Assembly (NCBI RefSeq): GCF_000285595.1
Contig: NZ_HE611064.1
Coordinates: 448,993 to 512,992 of the forward strand
DNA: 64,000 nucleotides
Direction of reading: 5' to 3'
Origin: Kurthia senegalensis
GTDB taxonomy: Bacteria > Bacillota > Bacilli > Bacillales_A > Planococcaceae
Positions 8,639-19,426 of the stretch are shown here, one piece after another (within the stretch, counting starts at the first letter, position 1; the number at the start of each line of letters is the position of its first letter). The notes beneath the pieces are model-generated. The model ran no database searches and had not been told where the DNA came from. It saw only the letters and a program-made list of their open reading frames with translations. Position numbers and translations under genes: made by a program.

Positions 8639-10602
8639 TAGCGTTTGATTTCTTCCATTACGAATGCTTCGATTTCATCACCAACTTGAATGTCATTGAA
8701 GTTTTCGATTGTGAAACCACATTCATAACCTTTCGCTACTTCTTTTGCGTCATCTTTGAAACGTTTTAATGAAGATAATTCACCTTCGAAAATAACGATT
8801 GAATCACGGATTAAACGAACGCCTGCGTCACGAACAAGTTTCCCTTCTGTTACGTAACCACCTGCGATTGTTCCAACTTTAGAAACTTTGAATGTTTCAC
8901 GTACTTCGGCACTACCGATTACTTTTTCTTCGAATTCAGGATCAAGCATACCTTTCATCGCTTGTTCGATTTCTTCGATTACTTTGTAAATAATACGGTG
9001 TAAACGAATATCTACGCCTTCTTCTTCAGCAGCACGTTTTGCGTTGCTATCAGGACGTACGTTGAAACCGATTACGATAGCATTTGATGCAGCTGCTAAC
9101 GCGATATCTGATTCAGTGATTGCACCAGCGCCCGTGTGAATAATTTTCACGTTTACGCCTTCTACTTCAATTTTCATAAGTGATGCAGCCATTGCTTCAA
9201 CTGTACCTTGAACATCGGCTTTAACGATTAAGTTTAACTCTTTCATCTCGCCTTGTTTCATTTGTTCGAATAAGTTATCAAGTGTAACGCGAGTACCTTC
9301 ATTACGGTGTTCTTGGATAGCTAATGTTTGACGAGCTTCCCCAACTTGACGCGCACGTTTCTCATCATCGAATACGACGAATAAGTCACCAGCTTGTGGT
9401 ACTTCATTTAAACCAGTAATTTCGACTGGCGTTGAAGGACCTGCTACTTTAACACGACGACCAAGATCATTCACCATCGCACGAACACGACCGAATGTAT
9501 TACCGACAACGATTGGGTCGCCGACATTTAATGTACCGTTTTGAACTAATAGTGTTGCAACAGAACCACGACCTTTATCAAGTTGTGCTTCGATTACTGT
9601 ACCCATAGCTAAACGTTTTGGATTTGCTTTTAATTCACCAACTTCAGAAACTAAAAGAATCATTTCTAACAGTTGGTCGATCCCGTCACCCTTAAGTGCT
9701 GAAATTGAAACGAAGATTGTATCGCCGCCCCAAGCTTCAGGAACTAAACCGTGTTCTGTTAATTCTTGCATCACGCGGTCTGGGTTTGCTGACGGTTTAT
9801 CCATTTTGTTTACTGCAACGATAATTGGAACATCTGCAGCTTTCGCATGGTTAATTGCTTCAACTGTTTGTGGCATAACACCATCATCAGCTGCAACGAC
9901 TAAAATTGTTAAATCAGTGATTTTCGCACCACGTGCACGCATTGTTGTGAACGCTGCATGTCCTGGTGTATCAAGGAATGTAATTTTTTTGTCGTTTACT
10001 TTTACTTGGTAAGCACCGATATGTTGTGTAATACCGCCTGCTTCTCCAGCCGTTACTTTTGTGTTACGGATAGAGTCAAGTAAAGTTGTTTTACCGTGAT
10101 CGACGTGACCCATAATTGTAACAACCGGTGGGCGTTCTTCAATGTTTTCTGGGTGCTCTTCTTCATCTTCAAAGTAAGTACTTAAGTCTGTACGGTCAAT
10201 ACGAATTTCTTCTTCTACTTCTACACCGTAATCTGTACAAATTAATTCAATTGCATCTTTATCTAAAACGTTATTGATTGTTGCCATAACGCCTAGCATG
10301 AATAATTTTTTAATGATTTCAGATGGTTCACGACCTAATTTTTTAGCTAGCTCGCCCACTGTAAGTGTTTCGTAGAAAGTAATTTTTTCTGGTAATTCTT
10401 TTTTCACTGGTGGTGGAGGTGTTGGACGGTTTTTACGACGTTGACCGCCGTGAATACCTGGACGACGACGTTGGTTGTTACGTCCGCCTTGTTGGCCTGG
10501 ACGTCCGCCTTGTTGGCCCGGACGGCCTCCGCCACGGTTGTTATTACGAGAATTACTATTATTAGATGAAGTTGAAGTTGATTTAGATGAGTTATTATTC
10601 AT
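8638..10602 (-). CDS. infB: Translation initiation factor IF2, lacking the first N-terminal domain
   Basis: GTPase that places initiator tRNA on the 30S subunit and promotes subunit joining. The 654 residues begin with a low-complexity Ser/Asn-rich stretch and two copies of GGRPGQQ (about 24-40), followed by a basic, proline-rich linker. An IF2_N domain follows at about 73-125 ([10 protein letters not shown]). The G domain has GHVDHGKTT (165-173), DTPGH (211-215) and NKMD (265-268), and the C-terminal domains are complete. The first IF2_N domain of other Bacillales (family text RVYEYAK) is absent, so the protein resembles the short IF2-beta form. The start has its own AAGGA ribosome site, which argues that the short form is real. 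Confidence 0.95.
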   Translation of the reverse strand: MNNNSSKSTSTSSNNSNSRNNNRGGGRPGQQGGRPGQQGGRNNQRRRPGIHGGQRRKNRPTPPPPVKKELPEKITFYETLTVGELAKKLGREPSEIIKKLFMLGVMATINNVLDKDAIELICTDYGVEVEEEIRIDRTDLSTYFEDEEEHPENIEERPPVVTIMGHVDHGKTTLLDSIRNTKVTAGEAGGITQHIGAYQVKVNDKKITFLDTPGHAAFTTMRARGAKITDLTILVVAADDGVMPQTVEAINHAKAADVPIIVAVNKMDKPSANPDRVMQELTEHGLVPEAWGGDTIFVSISALKGDGIDQLLEMILLVSEVGELKANPKRLAMGTVIEAQLDKGRGSVATLLVQNGTLNVGDPIVVGNTFGRVRAMVNDLGRRVKVAGPSTPVEITGLNEVPQAGDLFVVFDDEKRARQVGEARQTLAIQEHRNEGTRVTLDNLFEQMKQGEMKELNLIVKADVQGTVEAMAASLMKIEVEGVNVKIIHTGAGAITESDIALAAASNAIVIGFNVRPDSNAKRAAEEEGVDIRLHRIIYKVIEEIEQAMKGMLDPEFEEKVIGSAEVRETFKVSKVGTIAGGYVTEGKLVRDAGVRLIRDSIVIFEGELSSLKRFKDDAKEVAKGYECGFTIENFNDIQVGDEIEAFVMEEIKR

Positions 10603-10759
10603 ACGTACTTCCTTACTTGTTATTTAATTTTGTCTTTTTACGATGAAAAGTGTTTTTCGCCATCCCTTTCATCGTAGGACGAGTTCCTGGCTGTCCTTTC
10701 GGCTGTATAAATGATGGCCTTTCAAGTGGTCAACACCAGTATCTCATTCGCTAGACAAC
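10603..10759 (-). other. Structured infB leader in place of the missing first IF2 domain
   Basis: The 157 nt between ylxQ and infB contain a perfect 10-bp inverted repeat (10639-10648 with 10667-10676, TACGATGAAA/TTTCATCGTA) with an 18-nt loop and no T-run after it, so it is not a standard terminator. A second short pairing, AGGAC/GTCCT, lies just upstream. One minus frame stays open for 38 codons through the region (rich in K, R, P) and stops 9 nt before the infB start; it has no start codon with a ribosome site at its beginning and may be a relic of the linker. Function unknown. Confidence 0.4.
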
Positions 10760-11074
10760 TTACGCTAACTCGTTGAAGTACTGCGATAGCTTTTTAGCAA
10801 AGCCGTTATCCATAATTGCTAGAGATACACGCGATTCACGACCTGTCGCATGTCCTAATTGTTCACGCGAACCAAAAGTGTAAATCGGAACGTTATAAAA
10901 CGCACATTTATCATGCATTTTTTTTGTCGTATTTTGAGAAGCATCGTTTGAAACAATAACGAGTTTCGCTTTGTTCGTTCGCACTTCTTTTACCACTTGT
11001 TCTTCGCCTGAGACGATTTGTCTTGCACTAGCAGCAATTCCTAATAAATTAAAAATGGCCTGTTCTGTTGTCAT
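10760..11074 (-). CDS. ylxQ: L7Ae-family ribosomal-associated protein YlxQ
   Basis: Small RNA-binding protein of the L7Ae/L30e fold, which recognises kink-turns. It has 104 residues with the family core (LLGIAASARQIVSGEE, KLVIVSNDAS, HDKCAFYNVP). In Bacillales it is always between ylxR and infB. It starts 1 nt after the ylxR stop. Cellular role is unsettled; the gene is also called rplGA. Confidence 0.92.
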   Translation of the reverse strand: MTTEQAIFNLLGIAASARQIVSGEEQVVKEVRTNKAKLVIVSNDASQNTTKKMHDKCAFYNVPIYTFGSREQLGHATGRESRVSLAIMDNGFAKKLSQYFNELA

Positions 11075-11075
11075 T

Positions 11076-11348
11076 TTAAGATTCCTTTCGAATAACTGCG
11101 AGTAAGTCTTCGTAAATATTCTCTGGAATATTTACTTCAAGTTGATGTTTTAAAACGTTTTTACGTTTCGCTTCAGCTACCGCATGTTCAGTTTTTGAAA
11201 CGTACGCGCCACGTCCTGATTTCTTACCGGTTTCATCGACCGAAACTTCGCCCTCTTTTGAGCGAACGATTCGAATCATTTCTTTTTTCGGATGCATTTC
11301 GCCTGTAGCGATACAACGGCGTAATGGCACTTTTCGATTCGTTGGCAT
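11076..11348 (-). CDS. rnpM: YlxR family RNA-binding protein (RNase P modulator RnpM)
   Basis: DUF448 protein of 90 residues with the invariant RRCIATGE motif (about 9-16) and GRGAYVS. Named YlxR, and recently RnpM for interaction with RNase P RNA in B. subtilis. The start at 11348 (MPTNRKVPLRR) is chosen because GGAAGGTG precedes it; the frame is open 24 codons further upstream but that overlaps nusA. It lies 28 nt after nusA in the operon. Confidence 0.92.
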   Translation of the reverse strand: MPTNRKVPLRRCIATGEMHPKKEMIRIVRSKEGEVSVDETGKKSGRGAYVSKTEHAVAEAKRKNVLKHQLEVNIPENIYEDLLAVIRKES

Positions 11349-11376
11349 GTTGTTCACCTTCCCATCGTACGGACGA

Positions 11377-12512
11377 TTATTCTTCGCCGTCTTGGTATAA
11401 GTCGATTTGCTCTTCTTCAACTAATGCGTCTACGTCTTCAACAGGTACGAATGTAGAGTTTTCGTTAGGGTAAATACCTAATTCACGTGCATCTGTTTCA
11501 GATTTGATATCGATTTTCCAACCAGTTAATTTAGCTGCTAAACGTGCATTTTGACCACGTTTACCGATTGCTAATGATAATTGGTAATCTGGGACAATAA
11601 CCGTTGTAGATTTTTCTTCTTCGTTCACTTGTACGTCTAATACTTTAGATGGGCTTAACGCATTCGCAACGAATACGACTGGATCTTCTGACCATTCAAC
11701 GATGTCAATTTTTTCACCGTTTAATTCGTTTACGATTGTTTGTACACGTGCACCTTTAGCACCGACACAAGCGCCGACTGGATCGACTTCTTCGTTATGA
11801 GCAACGACAGAAATTTTAGAACGGTCGCCCGCTTCACGAGAAATTGATTTAATTTCAACTGTACCTTCAAAAATTTCAGGTACTTCTAATTCGAATAAAC
11901 GACGTAGTAAACCTGGGTGTGTACGTGATACGTATACTTGTGGTCCGCGGTTCGCGCGTTCTACTTTCGTAATATACACTTTAATACGTTCATGTGGTGC
12001 ATATACTTCACCTTGAATTTGTTCGTTTTGAGGAAGAACAGCTTCAATTTTACCGATACCTACATAAATGTTACGTTCGTCCATACGTTCAACGACACCG
12101 TTAATAATATCGTCCGCGCGGTCTACGTACTCTTCGTAAATTAGGCCACGTTCTGCTTCACGGAAACGTTGTGTAACGATTTGTTTCGCAGTTGTCGCAG
12201 CGATACGTCCGAAGTCACGAGGAGCTTCTTCTGTTTCAACGATATCACCTAATTCGTAAGAACCATTGATTTCTTTTGCATCTTCTAAAGAAATTTGTAA
12301 GCGTTCATCTTCTACGATCCCTACAACATCTTTACGAGAGTATAAACGCATTGTTCCTTTATCTAAATTTAAATCAACGCGTACATTACCTGCTTGATCG
12401 TAGTTTTTTTGTAAGCATTAATTAATGCTGCTTCGATTGCGTCTACGATAATTTCACGTGAAATCCCTTTTTGTTCTAATGCTTTTAAGGCACCTACTAA
12501 TTCCTTGCTCAT
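11377..12512 (-). CDS. nusA: Transcription termination/antitermination protein NusA (frameshifted at an A-run)
   Basis: RNA polymerase-binding factor that controls pausing, termination and antitermination. From 12512 the frame reads MSKELVGALKALEQKGIS, then breaks at a run of seven A (plus strand 12404-12410). Adding one A restores the expected AYKKNYDQAGNVRVDL and joins the second frame, which holds the rest of the N-terminal domain, the S1 domain and the KH domains (IGKRGQNARLAAKL). The repaired length is 378 residues; relatives have about 371. Because nusA is essential in B. subtilis, sequencing error or slippage is more likely than true loss. It follows rimP by 21 nt, with a strong ribosome site. 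Confidence 0.9.
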
Positions 12513-12533
12513 GTTATTTTTCACTCCTGATAT

Positions 12534-13022
12534 TTAAAATTCTTTATGTTTTGAAAAATCGATTGCAAGACGAGCGCTTGCAATTTTTTCTTTCGGAAGA
12601 AGAACTTTTACTTTTCTAGTTTTAATTAGCATATCGACTTCAGCACCTTCATCTGTGTACGATTTTAAGTAGCCTTCGAATGCTTTCATACCGTTAATTG
12701 CTTCATATGTTTTTACATGAACGTATTGGCCGATTGCTTTAATGTAATCCGCTTCCTTTTTCAGTGGACGTTCTGCTCCTGGTGAAGATACTTCAAGGAA
12801 ATAATTTTGCGAAATCGGATCTGTTTCATCTAATTTTTCACTAAGTTTTTCACTTACTTGGGCACATTGATCGATATCGATATTCCCTTCAGGAGTGTCA
12901 ACATAGACGCGTAAAAACCAATCGCGTCCTTCTTTCACAAATTCCACATCGACAAGTTCTAAGTTCAATCCCTCTACGATAGGTGCTGCGAGCTGTTCAA
13001 TTTCAGACGTAACTTTACTCAT
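12534..13022 (-). CDS. rimP: Ribosome maturation factor RimP
   Basis: Assembly factor needed for maturation of the 30S subunit. The start at 13022 (MSKVTSEIE) is preceded by GGAGGAG and gives 162 residues, the normal size. Family blocks seen are [31 protein letters not shown] and [12 protein letters not shown]. First gene of the rimP-nusA-rnpM-ylxQ-infB-ylxP-rbfA operon, with a promoter at 13118-13146 and a hairpin in its leader. Confidence 0.95.
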   Translation of the reverse strand: MSKVTSEIEQLAAPIVEGLNLELVDVEFVKEGRDWFLRVYVDTPEGNIDIDQCAQVSEKLSEKLDETDPISQNYFLEVSSPGAERPLKKEADYIKAIGQYVHVKTYEAINGMKAFEGYLKSYTDEGAEVDMLIKTRKVKVLLPKEKIASARLAIDFSKHKEF

Positions 13023-13059
13023 ACTCTCCTCCTGACTAGCTTTTGTTGCGGACAAACAG

Positions 13060-13086
13060 AAAAGAGCAGGAATACCCTACTCTTTT
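13060..13086 (-). terminator. Hairpin in the rimP-nusA leader, candidate NusA-dependent attenuator
   Basis: The RNA stem AAAAGAG-U-AGG / CCU-G-CUCUUUU is 11 bp with one G-U wobble and a 5-nt loop. The following tract is broken (UUUUCUGUUUG), the kind of weak terminator that depends on NusA. It lies between the candidate promoter and the rimP ribosome site, so it would act on the operon itself. It could also simply terminate polC transcripts. Confidence 0.6.
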
Positions 13087-13117
13087 GCCGTAGTTCTATC
13101 AACAAATAATTACTTAA

Positions 13118-13146
13118 ATCCTATCATATCTATTGTTACATTGCAA
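13118..13146 (-). promoter_or_regulatory. Candidate sigma-A promoter for the rimP-nusA-infB operon
   Basis: Minus strand TTGCAA (13141-13146), a 17-nt spacer and TAGGAT (13118-13123), beginning 11 nt after the polC stop. It predicts a leader of about 90 nt carrying the hairpin at 13060-13086. Confidence 0.55.
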
Positions 13147-13156
13147 CTAGAGCCTG

Positions 13157-16100
13157 CTAGAACAACGATAATTGATTTGCTTCAGGCAAACCTTCTAAGC
13201 ATCCAAGACGATCCATATACTCAATTAACGTCTTCGATACACGCCCACGAATTTGTAAATCTTCTTTTGATAAAAACTCACCTTGCTGACGCGCTTTTAC
13301 GATCGTTTCCGCTACACTATTCCCTAAACCTGGAATCGCATTGAAAGGCGGAATCAGGCTTTGACCATCAATGACGAATTCAGTTGCTTTCGAACGATAT
13401 AAATCAACTTTTTGGAAATGCATACCACGTTCACACATTTCAAGGGATAATTCCAATACCGTTAATAAGCTTTTCTCTTTCACAGAAGCATCTAATCCTT
13501 TATCGGTTATTTCTTTCATTTGTGCTTTGATCATTTCAGGTCCATTAACCATCGCGATTAAATCAAAATCAGATGCACGTACAGAGAAATATGCACAATA
13601 ATAAATAATTGGTAGGTGTACTTTAAAATACGCGATTCGGATTGCCATTAATACGTAAGCAGCCGCATGCGCTTTCGGGAACATGTATTTAATTTTCTTA
13701 CATGATTCGATATACCATTTCGGTACATTTTCAGCGACCATTGCCGCCTCCATTTCTTCCGTTAAACCTTTCCCTTTACGTACATGCTCCATAATTTTAA
13801 AAGCAAGTGACGGTTCGAGTCCTTGATAAATCAAGTACACCATAATATCATCACGACAGCCAATTACTTCAGATAATACACACGTACCGTTTTCGATTAA
13901 GTCACTTGCGTTCCCTAACCATACGTCGGTTCCGTGAGATAGACCTGAAATTTGGACAAGTTCTGAGAAAGTAGATGGTTTTGTTTCTTCTAACATACCA
14001 CGTACGAATTTCGTCCCGAACTCTGGAATACCAAGCGTACCCGTCTTACATAAAATTTGTTCACTCGTTACGCCAAGAACTTCCGTTCCGGTGAAAATTT
14101 TCATTACTTCTGGATCATCCGGTGGAATCGTTTTCGGATCGATACCTGATAAATCTTGTAACATACGAATAACAGTCGGATCATCATGTCCTAGAATATC
14201 CATTTTCAAAATATTATCGTGAATCGAGTGGAAATCAAAGTGCGTCGTGCGCCATTCTGCATTTTGATCATCTGCTGGATATTGAATCGGTGAGAAATCA
14301 AAAATATCCATATAGTTTGGAACGATAATAATACCACCTGGATGTTGCCCTGTCGTACGTTTAACACCTGTACAACCTTGAACGAGACGGTCCACTTCAG
14401 CACCGCGGAAATTAATGTTATGATCTTGCCCATATCCTTTAACGTATCCGTAAGCTGTTTTCTCTGCAACCGTACCAATCGTACCTGCTCGGAACGCATA
14501 ATCTTCACCGAATAAAATTTTCGTGTAATTATGCGCTTGTGGTTGGTATTCACCTGAGAAGTTTAAATCAATATCAGGTACTTTATCCCCTTTAAAACCT
14601 AAGAACGTTTCAAATGGAATATCATGTCCATCTTTTAAGTAAGGCGTTCCACAATGTGGGCAATCTTTGTTCGGTAAGTCAAAGCCCGATGCAACAGAAC
14701 CATCTTCGAAAAACTCTGAGGCCTTACAATTTGGACAAACATAATGTGGTGGTAACGCATTTACCTCGGTAATTTCCATAAATGTCGCAACGAGAGAAGA
14801 ACCGACGGAACCACGTGAACCAACTAAATAACCATCTGATAATGATTTTTTTACGAGTTTCGCAGAAATTAAATAAATAACACCGAAACCGTGTCCTAAA
14901 ATGGATTTCAATTCTTTTTCAATTCGTTTTTCAACAATTTCAGGAAGTTCATCTCCGTAAATTTGATGCGCCATTTCATACGTACGACGCGTTACTTCTT
15001 CATCAGAACCTTCAATTTTCGGTGTGTATAAATCATCTTTTAACGGAATAACTTTATCGATTGCATTCGCAAGTGCTTGTGCGTTATCTACGACGATTTG
15101 TTTTGCTAAATCGTCCCCTAAAAAGGCAAACTCATCGAGCATCTCATTCGTCGTGCGGAAGTGACTTTCCGGCAATTCACTTCGGTTCAATGGATTAGCC
15201 CCACCTTGCGAACGAATTAAAATTTTACGGAAAATCGCATCTTCTTCGTGAAGATAGTGAACATTCCCTGTCGCGATAACTGGCTTATCTAACTTCTTAC
15301 CAATTTTAATAACTTTACGAATAATATCTTCCATATTCCATTCATCTTTAATTAGTTCACGTTCGATTAACGGTTTATAAACGCCTTTAGGATGCACTTC
15401 TAAGTAATCGTAAAACTTCGCTACTTCTTCCGCTTCATCCATTGATTTCTGCATCACTGCTGTGAAAAATTCACCTTGTGAACAACCTGAACCAACGAGT
15501 AAACCTTCACGATATTTTTGTAGAGAAGAACGTTTAATACGTGGCATACGATAATACGTTTGCGTATGGGCTTCTGTTACGAGTTTAAATAAATTTTTCA
15601 AGCCATCTTGCGTTTGTGCCAAAATCGTACAGTGTGTTGGACGTGCACGTTTATACGCATCCCCGCCACCTACATGTGTATTAAAATCATCATGGAATAA
15701 AATATTTTTTTCTTTCGTTGCTTCTTTTAATAAATGAAGCAATAAATAACCTGTCGCTTCCGTATCATAAATGGCACGGTGATGTTGCGTTAAATCGATA
15801 TTGAATTTTTTACATAGCGTATTCAAACGGTGATTTTTCATCGTTGGATATAGTAAACGCGCTAACTCTAACGTATCGATGACCGGGTGATTGAAACAAT
15901 CAATGTCCGCTTTTTTATACGCTTCGTATAAGAAACCGATATCAAAAGAGGCGTTATGTGCAACGACAATGCCATCGCCAATAAACTCATGGAATTTCGT
16001 AATCATTTCTTCCACTTCTGGCGCTGTTCGTACCATATCATCTGTAATGCCCGTCAATTCAATCGTCGTAGCAGATAACGGATGGTGTGGATTCGAGAAG

Positions 16101-17491
16101 CTTTCGAACGTATCAACCACTTCCCCATCCACAATTTTCACAGCTGCTAACTCGATAATCGTATCGTACGCAGCGGATAACCCCGTCGTTTCCACGTCAA
16201 AAACGACAAATGTTGCGTGTTCTAATTCTATATGTTGTGGTTCATAAGCAATCGGTACGCCGTCATCGACTAAGTTGGCTTCTACACCAAAGATTACTTT
16301 AATGCCATTTTTTTCACCAGCATTAAAAGCGTCCGGGAATCCTTGTACGCCACCGTGATCGGTAATCGCAACGGCTGAATGGCCCCATTTTGCCGCTTGT
16401 TTCACGAGCGTACTCGCCGGTGTTACGGCGTCCATTTGGCTCATAGATGAATGCATATGGAACTCAACACGTTTTTCGCCTTCTGGTGCTGTATCTTTAC
16501 GAATTTGCGGACGAATTTCTTGCATATCTTGTGCCATCATTACTAAATCGCGAACGAACGTATCATTTTGGATAGAACCTCTTGCACGTACCCACATGCC
16601 TTGCGTTGCTTTTTGCATAATAGCAACGTCTTCTTTATCACGTGAGAACATTTTCACTAAAATAGAGTCCGTATAGTCACTTACTTTCATCGTTAATAAT
16701 GAACGACCACTTCGTAACTCTTTCACTTCCACATCAAAAACAAAGCCTTCAATCGTAATACGACGTTCTTCATCTTGGATTTGTTGAATTTCTACAATTG
16801 GCTCATCGGCTTTCATATGAATACCGAGTTGGAATGGGCGGTCGTCTTGTACGTCGCCACCGCCATTTGCACGTTCTTCTTCTCGTTTTTGCATATCTTC
16901 AACTGCTTGCTTCGCAAATTGTTGTTCCTCAATCGCTCTCTTTTCGAGGAATTTCTTTTGTTCTTCCGCTAACTCATCCGTTGCATCGCAAAGTGAGAAT
17001 CCTACTGGCATCATCGGGAAACCGTAATATTGATAATTCCGTCCAATTTTTTCGACATATTTATGTTTATACGTTTCCAGTTCAAATTCACGCTTACACG
17101 TTAACGACAATTGTTGACCGTTCCACGTCGGCATTTGCTCTGCTAAACCTTGGCGCAGCGGCGGAGAAATTTCATCTAAGTCTTGTACGACAGCTAACCA
17201 ATAGTCTTGTACGAGTTGCTCTGTTATTTCTGGTGCAGTCGTTTGCCACTCCAATTGTACTTGCGCAATATTTGCGAACGCTTTTTCTACGTTCATTTTA
17301 AAAATTTGAGATACTTTGTACGGTAAAATTTGTGGTGTTTGCAATGCAAAGCGCCATAATCTATTTTGTTTGTGCACCGTCATTCTCGTCATTTCAGCCG
17401 CTTCAAAAAACGGCATGTATACGTCATCTGTCAAACCGATTTGTTGTAATAAAATTTGAAATCTTTGTTTTGCTTCATGTCCAGTTGACAT
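13157..17491 (-). CDS. polC: DNA polymerase III alpha subunit, PolC type
   Basis: Replicative polymerase of low-GC Gram-positives with built-in proofreading. At 1444 residues it matches B. subtilis PolC (1437). Order of parts: N-terminal domain, OB fold, PHP domain ([15 protein letters not shown]), a DnaQ-like 3'-5' exonuclease inserted in the PHP (FDVETTGL), the polymerase core including a four-cysteine zinc finger (CPNC...CPHC), and the C-terminal helix-hairpin-helix region. The start at 17491 ([11 protein letters not shown]) follows AGGTG; the ATG at 17521 has no ribosome site. Confidence 0.97.
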   Translation of the reverse strand: MSTGHEAKQRFQILLQQIGLTDDVYMPFFEAAEMTRMTVHKQNRLWRFALQTPQILPYKVSQIFKMNVEKAFANIAQVQLEWQTTAPEITEQLVQDYWLAVVQDLDEISPPLRQGLAEQMPTWNGQQLSLTCKREFELETYKHKYVEKIGRNYQYYGFPMMPVGFSLCDATDELAEEQKKFLEKRAIEEQQFAKQAVEDMQKREEERANGGGDVQDDRPFQLGIHMKADEPIVEIQQIQDEERRITIEGFVFDVEVKELRSGRSLLTMKVSDYTDSILVKMFSRDKEDVAIMQKATQGMWVRARGSIQNDTFVRDLVMMAQDMQEIRPQIRKDTAPEGEKRVEFHMHSSMSQMDAVTPASTLVKQAAKWGHSAVAITDHGGVQGFPDAFNAGEKNGIKVIFGVEANLVDDGVPIAYEPQHIELEHATFVVFDVETTGLSAAYDTIIELAAVKIVDGEVVDTFESFSNPHHPLSATTIELTGITDDMVRTAPEVEEMITKFHEFIGDGIVVAHNASFDIGFLYEAYKKADIDCFNHPVIDTLELARLLYPTMKNHRLNTLCKKFNIDLTQHHRAIYDTEATGYLLLHLLKEATKEKNILFHDDFNTHVGGGDAYKRARPTHCTILAQTQDGLKNLFKLVTEAHTQTYYRMPRIKRSSLQKYREGLLVGSGCSQGEFFTAVMQKSMDEAEEVAKFYDYLEVHPKGVYKPLIERELIKDEWNMEDIIRKVIKIGKKLDKPVIATGNVHYLHEEDAIFRKILIRSQGGANPLNRSELPESHFRTTNEMLDEFAFLGDDLAKQIVVDNAQALANAIDKVIPLKDDLYTPKIEGSDEEVTRRTYEMAHQIYGDELPEIVEKRIEKELKSILGHGFGVIYLISAKLVKKSLSDGYLVGSRGSVGSSLVATFMEITEVNALPPHYVCPNCKASEFFEDGSVASGFDLPNKDCPHCGTPYLKDGHDIPFETFLGFKGDKVPDIDLNFSGEYQPQAHNYTKILFGEDYAFRAGTIGTVAEKTAYGYVKGYGQDHNINFRGAEVDRLVQGCTGVKRTTGQHPGGIIIVPNYMDIFDFSPIQYPADDQNAEWRTTHFDFHSIHDNILKMDILGHDDPTVIRMLQDLSGIDPKTIPPDDPEVMKIFTGTEVLGVTSEQILCKTGTLGIPEFGTKFVRGMLEETKPSTFSELVQISGLSHGTDVWLGNASDLIENGTCVLSEVIGCRDDIMVYLIYQGLEPSLAFKIMEHVRKGKGLTEEMEAAMVAENVPKWYIESCKKIKYMFPKAHAAAYVLMAIRIAYFKVHLPIIYYCAYFSVRASDFDLIAMVNGPEMIKAQMKEITDKGLDASVKEKSLLTVLELSLEMCERGMHFQKVDLYRSKATEFVIDGQSLIPPFNAIPGLGNSVAETIVKARQQGEFLSKEDLQIRGRVSKTLIEYMDRLGCLEGLPEANQLSLF

Positions 17492-17553
17492 CGTTGCACC
17501 TACTTTCTTCAATCCATTCATTTCTTATTGTACGTGAAAATGCGTGTCGACAC

Positions 17554-17593
17554 AAAAAAAGTAGACAATGTCTTTTCGACTTTGTCTACTTCT
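17554..17593 (-). terminator. Terminator after proS
   Basis: On the minus strand AGTAGACAA pairs with TTGTCTACT, extended inside by GTC/GAC, and is followed by seven T residues. It separates proS from polC. Confidence 0.85.
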
Positions 17594-17605
17594 TAAAGAG
17601 CATCC

Positions 17606-19315
17606 TTATTTAGATGTCATAAATAAGTTGTTCAAACGATCTACTAATTCTTCTTTTGCCCATTCGAATGTTTCGCCTGTAAGACGAACTTTTACTTCAA
17701 CTAAGCCTTCAGCTGCTTTTTTACCAACTGTTACACGTACTGGGAAACCGATTAAATCAGAATCAGCGAATTTAACGCCCGCACGTTCTTTACGATCATC
17801 GTGAAGTACTTTATAGCGGTAAGAAGTTAATAATTTATAAAGATCTTCTGATAATTCATTTTGTGCATCATCTTTCGTATTCACTGTAATTAAGTGAATG
17901 TCGTAAGGTGTTACTTGTTGTGGCCATGTGAAGCCATAAGAATCTTGGTATTGCTCAGCAACGGCTGCCATTACACGTGATACGCCGATTCCGTAACAAC
18001 CCATGATGAATGGTTGGTTACGACCGTTTTCATCTAAGAACATTGCGTTCATAGATTCAGAGTATTTCGTACCTAATTTGAATACGTGACCTACTTCAAT
18101 ACCTTCAGCAAATTTAATTGTACCTTGACCGTCTGGAGAAGGATCGCCTACTTGAATGAAACGAATATCTTCATACGCATCAATTGCGAAGTCGCGACCT
18201 GGGTTCACACCAGTGAAATGGAAACCATCTTCATTTGCACCTGCTACACCATTACGTACTGATTTAATGGCATGGTCCGCAATTACTTTAACACCTACTG
18301 GTAATTTAATTGGACCTAGAGAACCTACGTGGCTTCCTAGTAATTCAAAAATTTCAGCGTCTTCTGCTAACTCAACTGTTTCTGCTTCTAACGCATGTTT
18401 TAATTTAATATCATTTACTTCGTGGTCTCCACGAGCAAGGACAACAACTAATTCTTCATCTACTTTAAATACCATTGTTTTAATGATATTTTCAGCAGGT
18501 GTTTCTAAAAATGCTGCAACGTCTTCGATTGATTTTTGATTTGGTGTTGCTACTTTTTCAACTTCAACCATATCTGTTTCTGGCGCTGTGTATTCCACTT
18601 TCACTTCAGCCATTTCAATATTCGCTGCGTAATCTGATGAATCTGAATAAGCAATTGTATCTTCACCAATTTCAGAAAGAACCATGAATTCGTGCGTATC
18701 TTTACCACCAATTGAACCTGAATCTGCAATAACCGCACGGAAGTTTAAGCCTAGACGTGTGAAAATATTTTTGTATGCTTGCACCATATCTTCATACGTT
18801 GCATCTAAGCTTTCTTGCGTTGCATGGAATGAATATGCATCTTTCATGATGAATTCGCGACCACGTAATAAACCGAAGCGAGGGCGTTTTTCATCACGGA
18901 ATTTCGTTTGAATTTGATACAATGTTAACGGTAATTTTTTGTATGATTTAATATCATCACGTACGAGTGCTGTAATCACTTCTTCATGCGTAGGACCTAA
19001 TGCGAAATCACGGTTATGGCGATCTTTCAAGCGCATTAATTCCGGACCGTAATGTTCCCAACGACCAGACTCTTGCCATAATTCAGCTTGTTGTAGTGCA
19101 GGAAGTAATATTTCGTTCCCACCAATAGCATCCATTTCTTCACGAACGATTTGTTCAATGTTTGCAAGAACTTTTTTACCTAATGGTAAATATGAATAAA
19201 CGCCTGATGTACTTTGACGAATATAACCTGCACGAAGTAATAACTGATGTGATTTTACGTCCGCATCAGCAGGAACTTCACGCAAAGTTGGAATAAATGT
19301 TTTAGTTTGTTTCAT
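17606..19315 (-). CDS. proS: Prolyl-tRNA synthetase
   Basis: Charges tRNA-Pro with proline. The 569 residues show bacterial-type architecture: class II motif 1, motif 2 ([19 protein letters not shown]) and motif 3 (GCYGIGVSR), with an editing domain inserted between about 225 and 400 and an anticodon-binding domain at the end. The ATG at 19315 is preferred because AGGTGAGG stands at good distance; the GTG four codons upstream overlaps that site. It is a single-gene unit with its own promoter and terminator. No T-box leader is visible. Confidence 0.97.
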   Translation of the reverse strand: MKQTKTFIPTLREVPADADVKSHQLLLRAGYIRQSTSGVYSYLPLGKKVLANIEQIVREEMDAIGGNEILLPALQQAELWQESGRWEHYGPELMRLKDRHNRDFALGPTHEEVITALVRDDIKSYKKLPLTLYQIQTKFRDEKRPRFGLLRGREFIMKDAYSFHATQESLDATYEDMVQAYKNIFTRLGLNFRAVIADSGSIGGKDTHEFMVLSEIGEDTIAYSDSSDYAANIEMAEVKVEYTAPETDMVEVEKVATPNQKSIEDVAAFLETPAENIIKTMVFKVDEELVVVLARGDHEVNDIKLKHALEAETVELAEDAEIFELLGSHVGSLGPIKLPVGVKVIADHAIKSVRNGVAGANEDGFHFTGVNPGRDFAIDAYEDIRFIQVGDPSPDGQGTIKFAEGIEVGHVFKLGTKYSESMNAMFLDENGRNQPFIMGCYGIGVSRVMAAVAEQYQDSYGFTWPQQVTPYDIHLITVNTKDDAQNELSEDLYKLLTSYRYKVLHDDRKERAGVKFADSDLIGFPVRVTVGKKAAEGLVEVKVRLTGETFEWAKEELVDRLNNLFMTSK

Positions 19316-19347
19316 TGGTAACCTCACCTTTGATTTTGATTGTTTTT

Positions 19348-19376
19348 ATTATACTAAAATACGTGCGATTTGTTAC
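19348..19376 (-). promoter_or_regulatory. Candidate sigma-A promoter for proS
   Basis: A consensus -10 TATAAT (19348-19353, minus strand) follows a weak -35 GTAACA (19371-19376) by 17 nt. The leader is only about 25-30 nt, too short for a T-box. Confidence 0.6.
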
Positions 19377-19382
19377 GTTTTT

Positions 19383-19421
19383 CAGAAAGAAAAGTTCATT
19401 TGCACGAAGCAAATGAACTTT
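19383..19421 (-). terminator. Terminator after rseP
   Basis: Perfect 13-bp stem on the minus strand (AAAGTTCATTTGC/GCAAATGAACTTT, arms 19409-19421 and 19391-19403) with a 5-nt loop, followed by a T-rich tract. It ends the cdsA-dxr-rseP group. Confidence 0.92.
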
Positions 19422-19426
19422 CTTAA

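Noticed and set aside
10618..10645. Short peptide gene in the infB leader (19 codons, MKGMAKNTFHRKK)
   Set aside because: No ribosome site at a suitable distance and no known homologue; treated as part of the leader.
19316..19390. T-box leader for proS
   Set aside because: The distance between promoter and start is too short and no T-box sequence is present.
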